Source: Streptomyces sp. NBC_01669
Lineage (GTDB): Bacteria; Actinomycetota; Actinomycetes; Streptomycetales; Streptomycetaceae
Length of the DNA: 64,000 nucleotides
NCBI RefSeq assembly: GCF_026339735.1
Contig: NZ_JAPEQG010000001.1
Span: forward strand, 744,001 to 808,000
Direction: 5' to 3'
Positions 33,127-44,141 of the stretch are shown here, one piece after another. Both the position numbers and the translations under genes were made by a program. The notes below the pieces were generated by a model. That model was given only the letters and a program-made list of their open reading frames with translations, did not search any database and was not told the origin of the DNA. The stretch's first letter is position 1. Every line of letters starts with the position of its first letter.

Positions 33127-33546
33127 ACCTTGCCGGGGTACGCATCTCGACGAGCTGGGCGTGCTTTCGGAGCTTGCCTCGGATCAGGGCGTGGAGACCG
33201 GCGCACCGTACGCGGCGCTCGTCGCCACTCTGGCCGATCGCGGCCTCGCCTATCTCCACGTGGGCTTCGCCGACCCGGACTCCCCCGTCCACCAGGACAT
33301 CCGCAAGCAGTGGCCGGGCACGCTCATCGCCAACCCCGTCCTGCCCACCGACCAGATTCCTGCCGACGGCGGCGAGCACGAAGCCGGGCGCCTGCTGGCG
33401 GCCGACGCCGACCTCATCGCCCTTGGCCGCCCCTTCCTCGCCAACCCCGACCTGGTCGAACGCCTCCGCACCGGCAGCCCCGTCAACCTTGTCCGGGACA
33501 AGTACCTGATGTACGTGGGCGGGGAGACCGGCTACATGGACTACCC
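33127..33546 (+). pseudogene. Old yellow enzyme (alkene reductase) C-terminal fragment
   Basis: Residues resembling the C-terminal third of NADH:flavin oxidoreductases are preserved: AYLHVGFADPD, IANPVLPTDQ, ADLIALGRPFLANPDLVERL and GGETGYMDYP. The N-terminal flavin-binding half is missing, and the frame runs on into unrelated sequence, so the gene is truncated by rearrangement, probably linked to the neighbouring transposase remnant. Confidence 0.8.
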
Positions 33547-33851
33547 CCTTCGGCTCGTAACGCCGCCTCGTGCCCCCCCGTTGAGGCCGTCCCCGGAAGG
33601 GCTCGGCGCTGTAACCCACGAGGGTCTGCCCCGGATCCCCAAGCACCGCCACGGCATGACCAACGCATCGTGCCTGTCGGCGAACGGTTCAGGCCGGAGG
33701 CGGTCGCGGGAGGCGATGCCGGCGATGCGTCGCAGGCGGCCTGGTGCGCCTCGGCGTTGCCGGGCTGCCCCGGCCCGCCGGGAGAGGCCTGGACACGGCG
33801 CGCCGGGCCTACCTCTTCACCTTTGGGTGGGCAAACTGGGTCCAGGTCGGG

Positions 33852-34040
33852 TCATGGCCGCAGCCGCAGCCGGATTGCGGCCACGGTGACCGCTCCGTGG
33901 AAGACGCAGGCGCGCTCGCCGTAGCGCGTGGCCACGGCGTGGAAGTTCTTGAGTCGGTTGATGGTGTGCTCAACTGCGGTGCGGTGCTTGCAGGTCTCCT
34001 TGTTGAAACCGGTGGGCCGACCACCTTTGCGCCGCGGCGA
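33852..34040 (-). pseudogene. IS5-type transposase remnant B
   Basis: About 60 codons of a transposase C-terminus remain: GRPTGFNKETCKHRTAVEHT, then INRLKNFHAVATRYGERACV and AAIRLRLRP. It parallels remnant A at 28460-28665 on the same strand, so the pair brackets 5.2 kb. Upstream sequence to 34205 is open but does not look like transposase. Confidence 0.75.
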
Positions 34041-34228
34041 TCCTGCTCGCCGCCCACCAGGGCGCCTGTGCAGCGCCGGCCTCGCCCTCGGCGCGGCCTT
34101 GCCCGACGGGCGCCTCGCCGCCGCCGAGCAGGTCGACCCGGCACTGTCGGCGCCGCCGCCCGCAGCGTCCTGGACCTCCTCGGTGGAACACTGTGCGAGG
34201 TTCACACCGACTTCAGGGAATGTCGTTT

Positions 34229-35711
<1,483 letters not shown>

Positions 35712-35917
35712 CCGGTGCGTCGGCCCGCTCCGGGCGGGGAGCGGAGCAGCCGAACCCGGTCGCAGCCGGGAGGCCGGGGCCTCGGGCGGTTCGACGCACT
35801 GCGTGCGAACCGCCCGAGGGCCCGAGCCGCTGTGCCGTATGGGCCAGCAGCCCGCGTTCGCCCGCGCCCAGGCGGCCCACAGCTCCGTGAGGAGCTCCGG
35901 GACACAGCCACGGCGAC

Positions 35918-36080
35918 CCATTCGTGGGGCCGACCACCGCGCCACTGGACCCATCCCGGGTCATCCAGCAGGAGCCGGGCGTCGTCGAGCCAGGCGCGGC
36001 GCAGGAACTCGATCACATCGAGGTCGCTGTAGGCGATGCCGAGGATGCGGGTCTCGCCGGGCGTCCGTAGGGAGACGCGG
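35918..36080 (-). pseudogene. Remnant of a small hypothetical gene
   Basis: A minus-strand stretch reads RVSLRTPGETRILGIAYSDLD, then VIEFLRRAWLDD and WVQWRGGRPHEW, which has the texture of a conserved Streptomyces protein C-terminus. No start codon precedes it in frame; a plausible N-terminus (MTLHRPSSE) lies in another frame at 36090-36116. A frameshift is the simplest explanation. I do not recognise the family. Confidence 0.4.
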
Positions 36081-36216
36081 CGGCCATCTCGGAGCTGGGC
36101 CGGTGGAGGGTCATGGGCGCACTCATCTCTCCACCGTGCCCCGGGCCCGACCGCGGCGCCACCGCCGGTGACGATGGCGCCGCGCGCGCCCGCTCAGACG
36201 GTCTCACGAGTTCCTT

Positions 36217-36735
36217 CTACTCCTCGATATCGCCGATGGCGACGCGGAGGTCATGCAAGCCCTCCAGGATCGCGATGACCGATGCCTCCGTCCGGTCGAG
36301 AGCTCGTCGGGTGGCCCGAATGTCACTGCGCTCGAAATAGAGCTGGGCGCTGAGTGCGTCCGTAGCCGCCACGACGGCCGCCCAGGACGCCGCCCGGTGA
36401 GGAGGCCCCTCTCTCTCGGGCCCCATGAGCTGCACCGCGGTGAGCTGCAACCGGTTCGCCAGCACGACGGACGAAACCTGTGAGTCGGGTCCTGCCTGCT
36501 CCGTCCATCCGAGCAGCGCTTCGGCGACGTCCTGCAGCGGATGCCCGCCCATGCCGGTCGAGGCGGTGATTTCCAATTCTGTTTTGGCCAGCAGGGCGCC
36601 CAGCAGTCGCTGCCGGTCCTCGGCCTGCGGGCCCTCGGGCCACACGTCCGGATCCAGTACTGGTTCAGCCCCCAGGGCGACGAGGGCTGCGTAGATCTGC
36701 TCGGCACTCACCGGGTGCACGCTTCTGATACTCAC
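36217..36735 (-). CDS. Hypothetical protein
   Basis: About 172 aa, mostly helical and acidic, with no membrane segment. The C-terminal part (FERSDIRATRRALDRTEASV) looks like a coiled helix. Start GTG 36735 is a guess; the frame stays open to 37140, but the upstream part has poor protein texture. A motif TELEITASTGMGGHPL is the most distinctive feature. I do not recognise a family. The neighbours are also hypothetical. Confidence 0.5.
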   Translation of the reverse strand: MSIRSVHPVSAEQIYAALVALGAEPVLDPDVWPEGPQAEDRQRLLGALLAKTELEITASTGMGGHPLQDVAEALLGWTEQAGPDSQVSSVVLANRLQLTAVQLMGPEREGPPHRAASWAAVVAATDALSAQLYFERSDIRATRRALDRTEASVIAILEGLHDLRVAIGDIEE

Positions 36736-37263
36736 GTCCTCAGCTTCACTGCACGAAGGCGGCAGCGCACGCACCGCTCGCCGGTCTCTGTCGAGGACAT
36801 CGCGATGGTGCCCGCACCGCGGAGCGCCGACTGCTGCGGGATCACCAGCGACGACGCGACCCTCTTCCTCATCGAGTGGCGCGGGGGCACCGCCGGCCAC
36901 CTCATCACCATCGGCCGAGCTGATATCCGCAGGTTCGTTCTCGCGCGGGCCGTCATTCACCTCAGCGGTGGACGTGGCCGGCATGCCCTCCGTCGGGCCT
37001 AATTCGCCACTTTCGGCTGCGACTACGTCCCCCTTGAAGGAGTTGAACGACAAGTCCAGGCGAGCGCAGCGCCCGGACGCCGGGGGCCCTCGTCGACGCC
37101 GCCCCCGCTGGGTTGCTGCTGCCGGGTGAGTCCACATCAAGTCCCGCCCTCATCGAGGCGGTAGGTCGATCGTCGGCTGCCGAACCCCTGTCCAGCACGT
37201 GAAGCCCGTTGCCCACACTGCCGCCGGGCATACTGACGACCGCGGTGTGGAAGCGATCCATGC

Positions 37264-37491
37264 ATGACCGAAAGTGCGAGCCCCCGTACCTCCACGCCGC
37301 GGATTACCGTGCTGGGAGTACAGCCCGGTGATCCTCCCTTCCGCCTTGTGGAGATCGACGGAGAGGTCGTGAGAGCGGCAGAGTCGATGACGGACGTGCT
37401 CTTCACCGCTGCTGCCGCAGGGATCACGGCTCACGACCCGTCGTTCGTGGTGGCAGCCCGAGCAGACGGCCCGCTTGTCGAAGCAGGGTGA
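37264..37491 (+). CDS. Small hypothetical protein
   Basis: 75 aa, compact and without membrane segments. It has a beta-alpha texture: ITVLGVQPGDPPFRLVEIDG, then VVRAAESMTDVLFTAAAAG. The composition suits a real Streptomyces small protein, but no family is recognised and no clear ribosome-binding site is seen. Confidence 0.5.
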   Translation: MTESASPRTSTPRITVLGVQPGDPPFRLVEIDGEVVRAAESMTDVLFTAAAAGITAHDPSFVVAARADGPLVEAG

Positions 37492-37745
37492 ACATCTCCA
37501 CCGGCTGCCGACGCAGGGACGTGGAACGCTGCGGGAAAGCGCCGAATTCCGCGGCAGAAGGCGTTCGAGGAGAGTTACGAACTCCAGCGCCCCGTCCGGG
37601 CCGCAGCGCGCGGAGCACCCGGCGCGCAACGAGGCCGGGGCAGGGAGCGAAGCGGACTGCCCCACCGTGCGGCACGGACCACGTAGCGCCCTGCCCCGCC
37701 ACACTTCGGCACCTGCCGAAATATCTGGATCCTAGGCTCCGCACC

Positions 37746-38402
37746 ATGAACGCCGCACCTCTCACCACCCTGCCCACCGACACGGCCGCCCCCCGTATAG
37801 CGATCGAGCCGAACATTCTGTACTTCGGGACTCCGGTAGTCCTCCTCTCGACAGAGAACCCGGACGGCTCGTCCAACCTCGCTCCCATCTCCTCCGCGTG
37901 GGCACTCGATCGGACAGTCGTGCTCGGTCTGGGTCGCGACGGGCAAACCGCACAGAACCTGGGCAGCCGGCCCGACCTCGTGATCAATCTGCCTGCCCCC
38001 GCCCTGTGGCCTGCGGTGGAGCGACTGGCACCGCTGACCGGCCGGAATCCGGTACCCGAGACCAAGGCGCAGGGCTGCCGCTACGAGCCGGACAAGTTCA
38101 CCGCGGCCGGCCTGCACAGCGCGCCCTCCCACACGGTACGGCCGCCTCGCGTTGCCGAATGCCCCCTTCAGCTCGAAGCCCGTGCCGAGCAGGTAAGGCC
38201 GGACGCCTCCGGAGACTTCGTCATCGTTGAGGCCGTCGTACGGAAGGTCCACGCCGACCCCCGGATCGTCGTTCCCGGCACCGACCACATCGACCCTGCC
38301 GCCTGGAGCCCGCTCATCTACAACTTCCGCCACTACTTCGGACTCGGCCCGGAACTCGGCCACTCCTACCGCACCCGGACCCCCGCACCTACAGAGCAAT
38401 GA
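37746..38402 (+). CDS. Flavin reductase-like FMN-binding protein
   Basis: 218 aa with a flavin-reductase split-barrel fold: FGTPVVLLSTENPDGSSNLA (about 27-46), then SAWALDRTVVLGLGRDGQTA and DLVINLPAP, the FMN-binding strands. A C-terminal substrate-side region ends FRHYFGLGPELGHSYRTR. It may reduce flavin or act as an FMN-containing oxidoreductase; partner unknown. ATG 37746 is chosen because the family fold starts just after it, although the frame is open to 37488. Confidence 0.85.
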   Translation: MNAAPLTTLPTDTAAPRIAIEPNILYFGTPVVLLSTENPDGSSNLAPISSAWALDRTVVLGLGRDGQTAQNLGSRPDLVINLPAPALWPAVERLAPLTGRNPVPETKAQGCRYEPDKFTAAGLHSAPSHTVRPPRVAECPLQLEARAEQVRPDASGDFVIVEAVVRKVHADPRIVVPGTDHIDPAAWSPLIYNFRHYFGLGPELGHSYRTRTPAPTEQ

Positions 38403-38638
38403 GCCCCGGCGTACTTCTCGGCATCATCTTGGCGTCTGCTGCCGGACTCGGGGCGTGGCACCCGTGACGTGCCCCTCGTCACGGGTGTTGGGCCCTGTGG
38501 CGTGCGCACCTTCGCCCCCTCGGGATGCGTACGCCTGGGCCCTGGACCCTCAGACCAGGGCCCAGCAGCCTTTCCCCGGGTGCTGCGACCGTGCACCGTG
38601 CCGGGCGGTGGGAAACCGGGGCCCGGGTATACGAGAGC

Positions 38639-38673
38639 GGCGTGCCACCACCCTCGGTGGGTGGTGGCACGCC
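38639..38673. terminator. Hairpin terminator, 15-bp stem
   Basis: GGCGTGCCACCACCC (38639-38653) pairs perfectly with 38659-38673 around a 5-nt loop, 47 bases after the stop of the minus-strand lamin-tail gene. Confidence 0.8.
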
Positions 38674-38719
38674 GGATCGGAAGGGTTGCACCCCGGGGGC
38701 GGAAAAGGTGCATCCTTGG

Positions 38720-39199
38720 TCAGCGGCGGTAGCCCCAGGAGTGGGTGTCCACGGTGCGGCCGCGGTTGTCGCGCAGGGTCGCCCTGTCGGCGTAGTTGCT
38801 CCAGATGTAGTCCCGGCTGCCCTGGTAGACGTCCCGACGGGTGTCACGGCCGAACCCGGTGTGGACCCGGACCGTGGCGCGTCCGGCCAGGCGCACGTCG
38901 TCGAAGCGGTACAGATTGCCGCTCCAGTCCGTGAGCGACCATCCGTCCAGGTCGACCGCGCGGCGGCCGGTGTTGGTGACCTCCACCCACTCCCCGTTCA
39001 GCGAACGGTTCGACCAGTCGTCACGACCGGGACTGTCGTACTGGATGTCGCCGAGGACAACGTTGGAGTACGACTGGTGACGGCCGTGCCCGTGGCCCTG
39101 ACCGCCGTCGGCGGCAGCCGGCATCGCCGCCACGGCGACCACGGAACCGGCCGCCACAGCAGTAGCGGCAATACGGCGAACGATACGAGAATCAGACAT
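38720..39199 (-). CDS. Secreted lamin-tail (LTD) domain protein
   Basis: 159 aa. A signal peptide covers residues 1-30 (basic start, alanine-rich core, AAA-DGG cleavage-like site). A His/Gly-rich stretch and an immunoglobulin-like lamin tail domain follow: NGEWVEVTNTGRRAVDLDGW, then SLTDWSGNLYRFD and DRATLRDNRGRTVDTHSWGY. Such domains are common in secreted Streptomyces proteins and are thought to mediate binding. It stands alone with a strong terminator after it. Confidence 0.88.
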   Translation of the reverse strand: MSDSRIVRRIAATAVAAGSVVAVAAMPAAADGGQGHGHGRHQSYSNVVLGDIQYDSPGRDDWSNRSLNGEWVEVTNTGRRAVDLDGWSLTDWSGNLYRFDDVRLAGRATVRVHTGFGRDTRRDVYQGSRDYIWSNYADRATLRDNRGRTVDTHSWGYRR

Positions 39200-40425
39200 T
39201 GATGTCCCCTCAGACAAGGGCGCCCAGGACCCGATCAAGGGCCATGCTGCGCGGTGCGGATCCCGGCCCCTCAGGCCGAGAACCCACAGCCTGGACCACC
39301 TCCCCCACCTCCAGCCGCAACTCCGATTCGCGTTACCAAATCCGGACATTTCCGTAACTTACGCCTGCATTGATCACGCACCCCCGGCGGGGCGTGCCCC
39401 TGACCTCGACTGCCGGATCCACGCACCCACCACAGCCGGGAGCAAGCCTTTCCATCTCCCCGCGCACCCCGGCGCACCACCCCGCAAACCCCCATCGAGC
39501 ACACACGCATCGGTAACAGCCACAACACCACATCATTCAGACACACATAGAGGGGTCGAACGCCCGCCCACACTGCTCGTGGCGGTCGTGGCGCGCATGG
39601 TCGTCCCGGGCCGCCGGGCCGGCAGGCGACCACGCCATCGGGGCGGCATGCCTCCGAGCCGAGCGCTTGCGCCACCGCCCTACGGAACGGGCGCGGAGCC
39701 GCGCCAGAATCCCGTTGCCACGCACAGCTTCCTCGGCTGCTTGGTGTTCTCGTTCGGCATTGCCACGTCCACGTTCGCGTGTAGGGCACAGCCCGCCTTC
39801 GGCCGGCCGCCGGACCTGCGACACCGCGTCGGTCATTGACCGACGCGGCCTGCCCATGAGCGAGCACAGCATCCGGCATGCTTCCCGGAGACCTACCGCC
39901 CCCATCCATCAGCGGCCATCACAGGCACGGACCCAGTGAGCGCAAGCGAGGCCGGCGGGCCGTAAGGCGGTCATGCCACGGCATCCAGACGTCGCCTCCG
40001 TCCCCTTCGCACAGGACGAGCCCTACGCCCAGGCCCTTGCGAGTCTCGGGCCGCTCTTTCGGGCGGGTCTCACCGGGCCGATCTCGAGCGATGCCGGTGG
40101 CGCAGTGGAGTTGTCGAGGACTTCGGCGGTGACGCGCACGCCTGTGAGTTATTCGGCGAGGGCCATCTGTCCCGGGATGCCCAGATCCCCATCCTCTGCG
40201 TCAAGGTCGAACCCCACGTGGGCCATGGCGTCAACGAGCGCATCGGGGGTGCCGCCTCGACGCTGCCGTGGCCATCAGACCTGGCCACGGCCGCTGACAC
40301 AGGCAAGTCGAGCGCGGTCCGTGAGCCGAGCAGCACCATGCACATCCGGCCCCCTCCGCAGATGCAGTCGAGGGGGCCGGCACAGACACTCGACAAGTGA
40401 CTCGCGGCAGGCGCATCACCGCAGG
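39200..40425. other. Gene-poor interval with decayed sequence, 1.2 kb
   Basis: No intact gene was recognised. CCGCGTCGGTC (39824-39834) and GACCGACGCGG (39838-39848) form an 11-bp hairpin with a 3-nt loop. Near 40160-40260, a minus-strand stretch reads GGTPDALVDAMAHVGFDLDA, then GDLGIPGQMALAE and a stop. It resembles the end of DUF6461-type proteins and is probably a remnant. Confidence 0.45.
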
Positions 40426-41391
40426 TCAGCGCACCCGCCCCCGCGGCTTCAGAGCCACCGGCGGGAGCTCGGGTGCGGACAGCCGGTCCCCGTCGTAACC
40501 CTTCACCTCGCCGAAGCGGGATGCTTCCATCCAGCCCCTGCGGGCCTCTTCGATTTCCTCGTGGGAACGGCCGATGAAGTTCCACCACATGACGAGCTCC
40601 TCCTCGAAGGGCTCGCCCCCGAGGAGCATCAGCCCGGCGTCGGAGTCGGCACGCAGCGGGAGTTCGGTACGGCCGCAGCCGAGGTAGAGCATCGATCCGG
40701 GCAGCAGGGGCACGCCGTCGACCTCCGCCTCGCCGGACATGGACAGCACGGCGTACTCGAAGTCCGGATCGAGCGGCAGGCGCGCCTCGGCGCCACGGGT
40801 CAGGGCGATGTCGGCGCCGACGATCGGGGTGTAGGCGGTGCCGGGAGAGGTGGCGCCGTCCAGCTCGCCGAGGATCACCGTGGCGGTGAGACCGGGGGCG
40901 GTGACGGTCGGCAGGTCGCTGTGATGCTGGAAGTGCGGCTCGACCCGGCGGTGAGCGTCGGGCAGCGCAACCCAGAGCTGGGCGCCGTGCAGAAAGCGAG
41001 CGTGCGGCTTCGGGCTCTCCTCGGAGTGGCTGATGGCCCGGCCGGAGGTCATCAGTCCCAGTTCGCGCGGGCGGATCGTCTGCAGGCTCCCCAGGCTGTC
41101 GCGGTGAAGCACCTCGCCGTCGTGGAGCCAGCTGACCGTCTGCAGGCCCATGTGGGGGTGGGGCGGCACCTGCATCCCGGGTTCGTCGGCGATGTCGTCG
41201 GGGCCGTAGTGATCGACGAAGGCCCAGGCTCCGACCATCCGGCGGCCGAGATTGGGCAGCAGCCTGCGAACCTCGGTGGACTCGCCGAGCTGGACGTGAC
41301 GCGGGTTGAGGAGTTCACGCACTGGGTCGGCGACGACAAAGCCCCGGCCGCCGCAGACGGAGAGTGCGGCCTGGCGATCGAGATTGCTCAT
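40426..41391 (-). CDS. Pirin family protein
   Basis: 321 aa bicupin. The N-terminal cupin has the metal-binding HPHMGLQTVSWLHDGEVLHR-type motif (His residues near 81, 83 and in LHR) and the Glu/His of SEESPKPH. The C-terminal cupin (about 200-290) is followed by the FIGRSHEEIEEAR tail typical of pirins. Pirins may act as quercetinases or redox-sensitive regulators; the role here is unknown. Start ATG 41391. It is divergent from a TPR gene. Confidence 0.93.
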   Translation of the reverse strand: MSNLDRQAALSVCGGRGFVVADPVRELLNPRHVQLGESTEVRRLLPNLGRRMVGAWAFVDHYGPDDIADEPGMQVPPHPHMGLQTVSWLHDGEVLHRDSLGSLQTIRPRELGLMTSGRAISHSEESPKPHARFLHGAQLWVALPDAHRRVEPHFQHHSDLPTVTAPGLTATVILGELDGATSPGTAYTPIVGADIALTRGAEARLPLDPDFEYAVLSMSGEAEVDGVPLLPGSMLYLGCGRTELPLRADSDAGLMLLGGEPFEEELVMWWNFIGRSHEEIEEARRGWMEASRFGEVKGYDGDRLSAPELPPVALKPRGRVR

Positions 41392-41556
41392 GGCGCTCAA
41401 CCTATTCCTGTGCCGGCACGGGCGGTCGGTACCCACGCCAAAAGTTTGGTGGAATGTTCAACCATAGTGGCGTGTTGTGGAAGCTGACAGCGGGCTGCGC
41501 GAACGACGGGACGCATGGCCCGACGGATCGCCGAAAGCCGCGACCGAGGAGGACAA

Positions 41557-41913
41557 GTGAACGACACCTATTACGAGTTCGGCACGGCAGCCGACCGCTG
41601 GGACCGCGCCCGGATGTTCTTCGAGGCCAAGGAGTACCTGACCGCGGCCCGGATCCTGGGCGGACTGGTCGAGGAGGCCCCGGAGCAGGTCGCGCCGCGG
41701 CTGCTGCTGGCCCGCGCCTATTACCACTCGGCGCGCCTCGGCAAGGCCGAGACGGAGCTGCGGGCGGTGCTGCAGCGCGACCCGGTGGAGCACTATGCGC
41801 GGCTGATGCTCGGCCGCACCCTGGAGCGGCAGGGCCGGCAGGAGGAGGCGACGCCTCACCTGAGGATGGCGGCGGCGATGTCCGGGGACTTCGGGGAGGA
41901 CATGGGCAGCTGA
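41557..41913 (+). CDS. Tetratricopeptide repeat protein
   Basis: 118 aa made of about three TPR helix pairs: FFEAKEYLTAARILGGLVEE, then LARAYYHSARLGKAETELRA and GRTLERQGRQEEATPHLRMA. It likely mediates protein contacts. The GTG start at 41557 has GAGGAGGACAA upstream. The family is common in Streptomyces beside pirin genes (from memory), but function is unknown. Confidence 0.85.
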   Translation: MNDTYYEFGTAADRWDRARMFFEAKEYLTAARILGGLVEEAPEQVAPRLLLARAYYHSARLGKAETELRAVLQRDPVEHYARLMLGRTLERQGRQEEATPHLRMAAAMSGDFGEDMGS

Positions 41914-42229
41914 GACGGCGGGGCTTCGGGACGGACGCTGTCCGACGGGGAAGCCCTGCCCTCCTTCCTGGCCGCTGTGGGTGCAAGGCGGTGGGCCCGG
42001 TCGGCGTACGCATGCCGGCCGGGCCCACCGCTGCGGACGGACCGTGTCCACGTGCATCGGCCGGGGAGGTGCCGGCGGCATCGACCGGGGCCCGTGCCGG
42101 CGGAAGGCCGCCGCGTGGTCCTCCGCCCACTGCGCGAAGGTCAGGGCACTGCTGCCCACCCCTTCAGGCAGCAAAAAAACCGATAATTCCGGTGCGCCGA
42201 GGCTCGCCGCCGTGATAGTCCGACGGGTC

Positions 42230-42793
42230 ATGGGAGATCTTGTGACACCTCGACTCGTACTCCACCCGTTGAGTCCCGCCGAGGCGGAGAACGTAGTGGC
42301 CCGCCGTCCGGGGCCAGGGGCCCTATGGGCACCGGAGTACCCCACCGACGGCGACGCGGCCGGGGCCGGGCATTTCTTGGAGCACTGCGCCGACACCGGC
42401 AACCCCCAGCCGTTCGGCGCCTACGAGATCCGCCTCCGCCAGGACGGACACGCCATAGGCGGAGTGGGCTTTCACGGCGCTCCGAACGCGGAGGGTCAGG
42501 TGACGATCGGCTACGGCCTGACCCCTGCGGCGCGTGGCAAGGGGTACGCCTCCGAGGCGCTGCGGGCGCTGCTGGAGTTCGCCCGCGACGAGGGCATCGC
42601 CGCCGTGAAGGGCGATGCCGACCTCGACAACATCGCGTCCCAGCGCGTCATGGTGGCGGCAGGCATGTGTTTCGTCAGGGCGGACGACCGGGTGAAGCAC
42701 TTCCTCATCGAATGGTCGGACACGCCGGAGGCGCCGGACACAACGGAGGTGACGTACATGGCTGAAGCCACCGACACCACGGACGCCGTATAA
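42230..42793 (+). CDS. GNAT-family N-acetyltransferase
   Basis: 187 aa acetyltransferase of the RimJ-like type. It has LVTPRLVLHPLSPAEA at the N-terminus and the acetyl-CoA-binding segment GYGLTPAARGKGYASEALRA (Q/RxxGxG/A loop near 101-106). DLDNIASQRVMVAAGMCFVR, the conserved Asn-Ser helix, follows. The substrate (protein N-terminus or small amine) is unknown. Its last 20 residues are Thr/Asp-rich. A strong bidirectional terminator follows directly. Confidence 0.9.
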   Translation: MGDLVTPRLVLHPLSPAEAENVVARRPGPGALWAPEYPTDGDAAGAGHFLEHCADTGNPQPFGAYEIRLRQDGHAIGGVGFHGAPNAEGQVTIGYGLTPAARGKGYASEALRALLEFARDEGIAAVKGDADLDNIASQRVMVAAGMCFVRADDRVKHFLIEWSDTPEAPDTTEVTYMAEATDTTDAV

Positions 42794-42795
42794 AG

Positions 42796-42831
42796 GGCAG
42801 AACCCGCCGGGCCTCTCCGGCGGGTTCTGCC
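42796..42831. terminator. Bidirectional hairpin terminator, 15-bp stem
   Basis: GGCAGAACCCGCCGG (42796-42810) pairs with 42817-42831 around a 6-nt loop, between the GNAT gene and the convergent cbtA. Confidence 0.85.
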
Positions 42832-42860
42832 GTCATACGGCCGACGAGTCGGTCGGCGCC

Positions 42861-43634
42861 TCAGCTCGCAGCGGCGGCCGCATGGGACGTGGTACCGCCC
42901 CCGGACGTCACCGCACCGGTCTTCGGCACCAGCAGCCGCTCGGTCAGATAGCCGAAGACCAGACCGAAGGTGGTCCACAGCGTGGCCTGAACGGCGAGAG
43001 TGGCGAGGCGGAACTCCCACAGCAGACTGGCCGGGAAGTCCTTTCCGACCTCATTGAACGAGGGCAGGAAGGCGTAGGCCAGCCCGATGACGAGCACATA
43101 GGCGGCGGACGCCGCAATGGACGCGTTCCAGTTGCCGAGGCGGGGAGCCAGCCGCTTGCCGAAGATGACGGCAGCGACGGCCAGCAGCACGCTGAGGGCG
43201 ACCATCAGGAAGAACAGGGTGGTGCGTTGGCCGATCGTGTCGGGGTTTCCGACAGCCGGCGGATTGGCCGGGTACTTGAGGAACGGCACGACATACACGG
43301 TCAGCAGGGCGCCGAACGCGATCAATGCGGCCGTGGCCCTCGGGCCGAACCTGCCGATGCGGCCGAGGGCGTAGCAGAAGACCAGGGCAGCGATGCCGCC
43401 GATCGCCACACCGAAGACCAGGACACCGGTGGCGAGACCAGCAGTGGACTGCATGGTGCGGCTGACGAGTTCCTCGCCGCCGCCGTGGTCGTGGCTGTGG
43501 GCCTCTTCGAGCGCGATCGCCGCGTCCACCCGGGATTCACCGAGGAAGTAGGCGACGGCAAGAGCGAGCGCGCCCGCGACAAGTCCGGCCAGCATGCCGC
43601 GGACGAGCAGGGCTCTGACGGATATGGAGTTCAT
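42861..43634 (-). CDS. cbtA: CbtA family cobalt transporter subunit
   Basis: 257 aa integral membrane protein with about six helices: ALLVRGMLAGLVAGALALAV at the N-terminus, then helices near 70-95, 100-120, 140-160, 175-190 and 215-235. A His-rich loop EEAHSHDHGGGEE (residues 43-55) is a probable metal-binding segment. It partners CbtB, encoded immediately upstream, in cobalt uptake for cobalamin synthesis, under the cobalamin riboswitch at about 43920-44020. Confidence 0.9.
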   Translation of the reverse strand: MNSISVRALLVRGMLAGLVAGALALAVAYFLGESRVDAAIALEEAHSHDHGGGEELVSRTMQSTAGLATGVLVFGVAIGGIAALVFCYALGRIGRFGPRATAALIAFGALLTVYVVPFLKYPANPPAVGNPDTIGQRTTLFFLMVALSVLLAVAAVIFGKRLAPRLGNWNASIAASAAYVLVIGLAYAFLPSFNEVGKDFPASLLWEFRLATLAVQATLWTTFGLVFGYLTERLLVPKTGAVTSGGGTTSHAAAAAS

Positions 43635-43662
43635 GAGGGGTTCCCCTGAGGTGCGCAGCGTG

Positions 43663-43881
43663 TCAGTGGCAGGGGAAACCGAGCAGGTGGCGACCGTCGT
43701 GAACCCACTCGTGGACACCTTCGCCGGAGATGACGGCGGTGGCACCCTGCTCGGCGCCGACGAAGTACAGCAGGACGAGCATGAGGATGCCGAAGAAGAC
43801 CGCCCACGGGGCAATGGCCTTCAGCGAGATGGGGGTGACGGCGGGTGTTGCGACGCTTGCGGGGGCAGCAGTCTGTGCCAT
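43663..43881 (-). CDS. cbtB: CbtB family small membrane protein
   Basis: 72 aa with one transmembrane helix (AIAPWAVFFGILMLVLLYFV, about 23-42) and a C-terminal HEWVHDGRHLLGFPCH metal-ligand tail, the hallmark of CbtB. AGGAGG precedes the ATG. It is the first gene after the riboswitch and forms an operon with cbtA (28-bp gap). Together they form a secondary cobalt transporter. Confidence 0.92.
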   Translation of the reverse strand: MAQTAAPASVATPAVTPISLKAIAPWAVFFGILMLVLLYFVGAEQGATAVISGEGVHEWVHDGRHLLGFPCH

Positions 43882-43919
43882 GGCAGAACCTCCTGGGGGA
43901 ACACGCGTCCCGATCGTGG

Positions 43920-44020
43920 TGCCTGAGACGACAGTGCCGGGTCTGACTTCCCGTACGGGTACGGGTTCACAGTGGCGCGACCGTGCCGGATTCTCACCGG
44001 ACTTCCATCACACCGTCGTC
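43920..44020 (-). promoter_or_regulatory. Cobalamin riboswitch upstream of cbtBA
   Basis: On the minus strand the conserved core is visible: GAAGTCCGGTGAGAATCCGG, then CACGGTCGCGCCACTG (B12 box, near 43970-43985), then GAAGTCAGACCC. High cobalamin is expected to shut off cbtBA. Exact ends are approximate. Confidence 0.88.
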
Positions 44021-44141
44021 ATGTTCGTCGCGACCATACCGCCTGCGGGCACGCGCCGCCATGGCGCCATCCGCGGGGCCGGGAGACCCGGACGCCATGG
44101 TGTGCTTACCCGAGAGGCCACAGTTCAGGGAGTTGACACCG

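Noticed and set aside
39271..39909. Minus-strand open frames of up to 212 codons
   Set aside because: Composition is dominated by Arg, Gly and Pro, with no start context or family resemblance.
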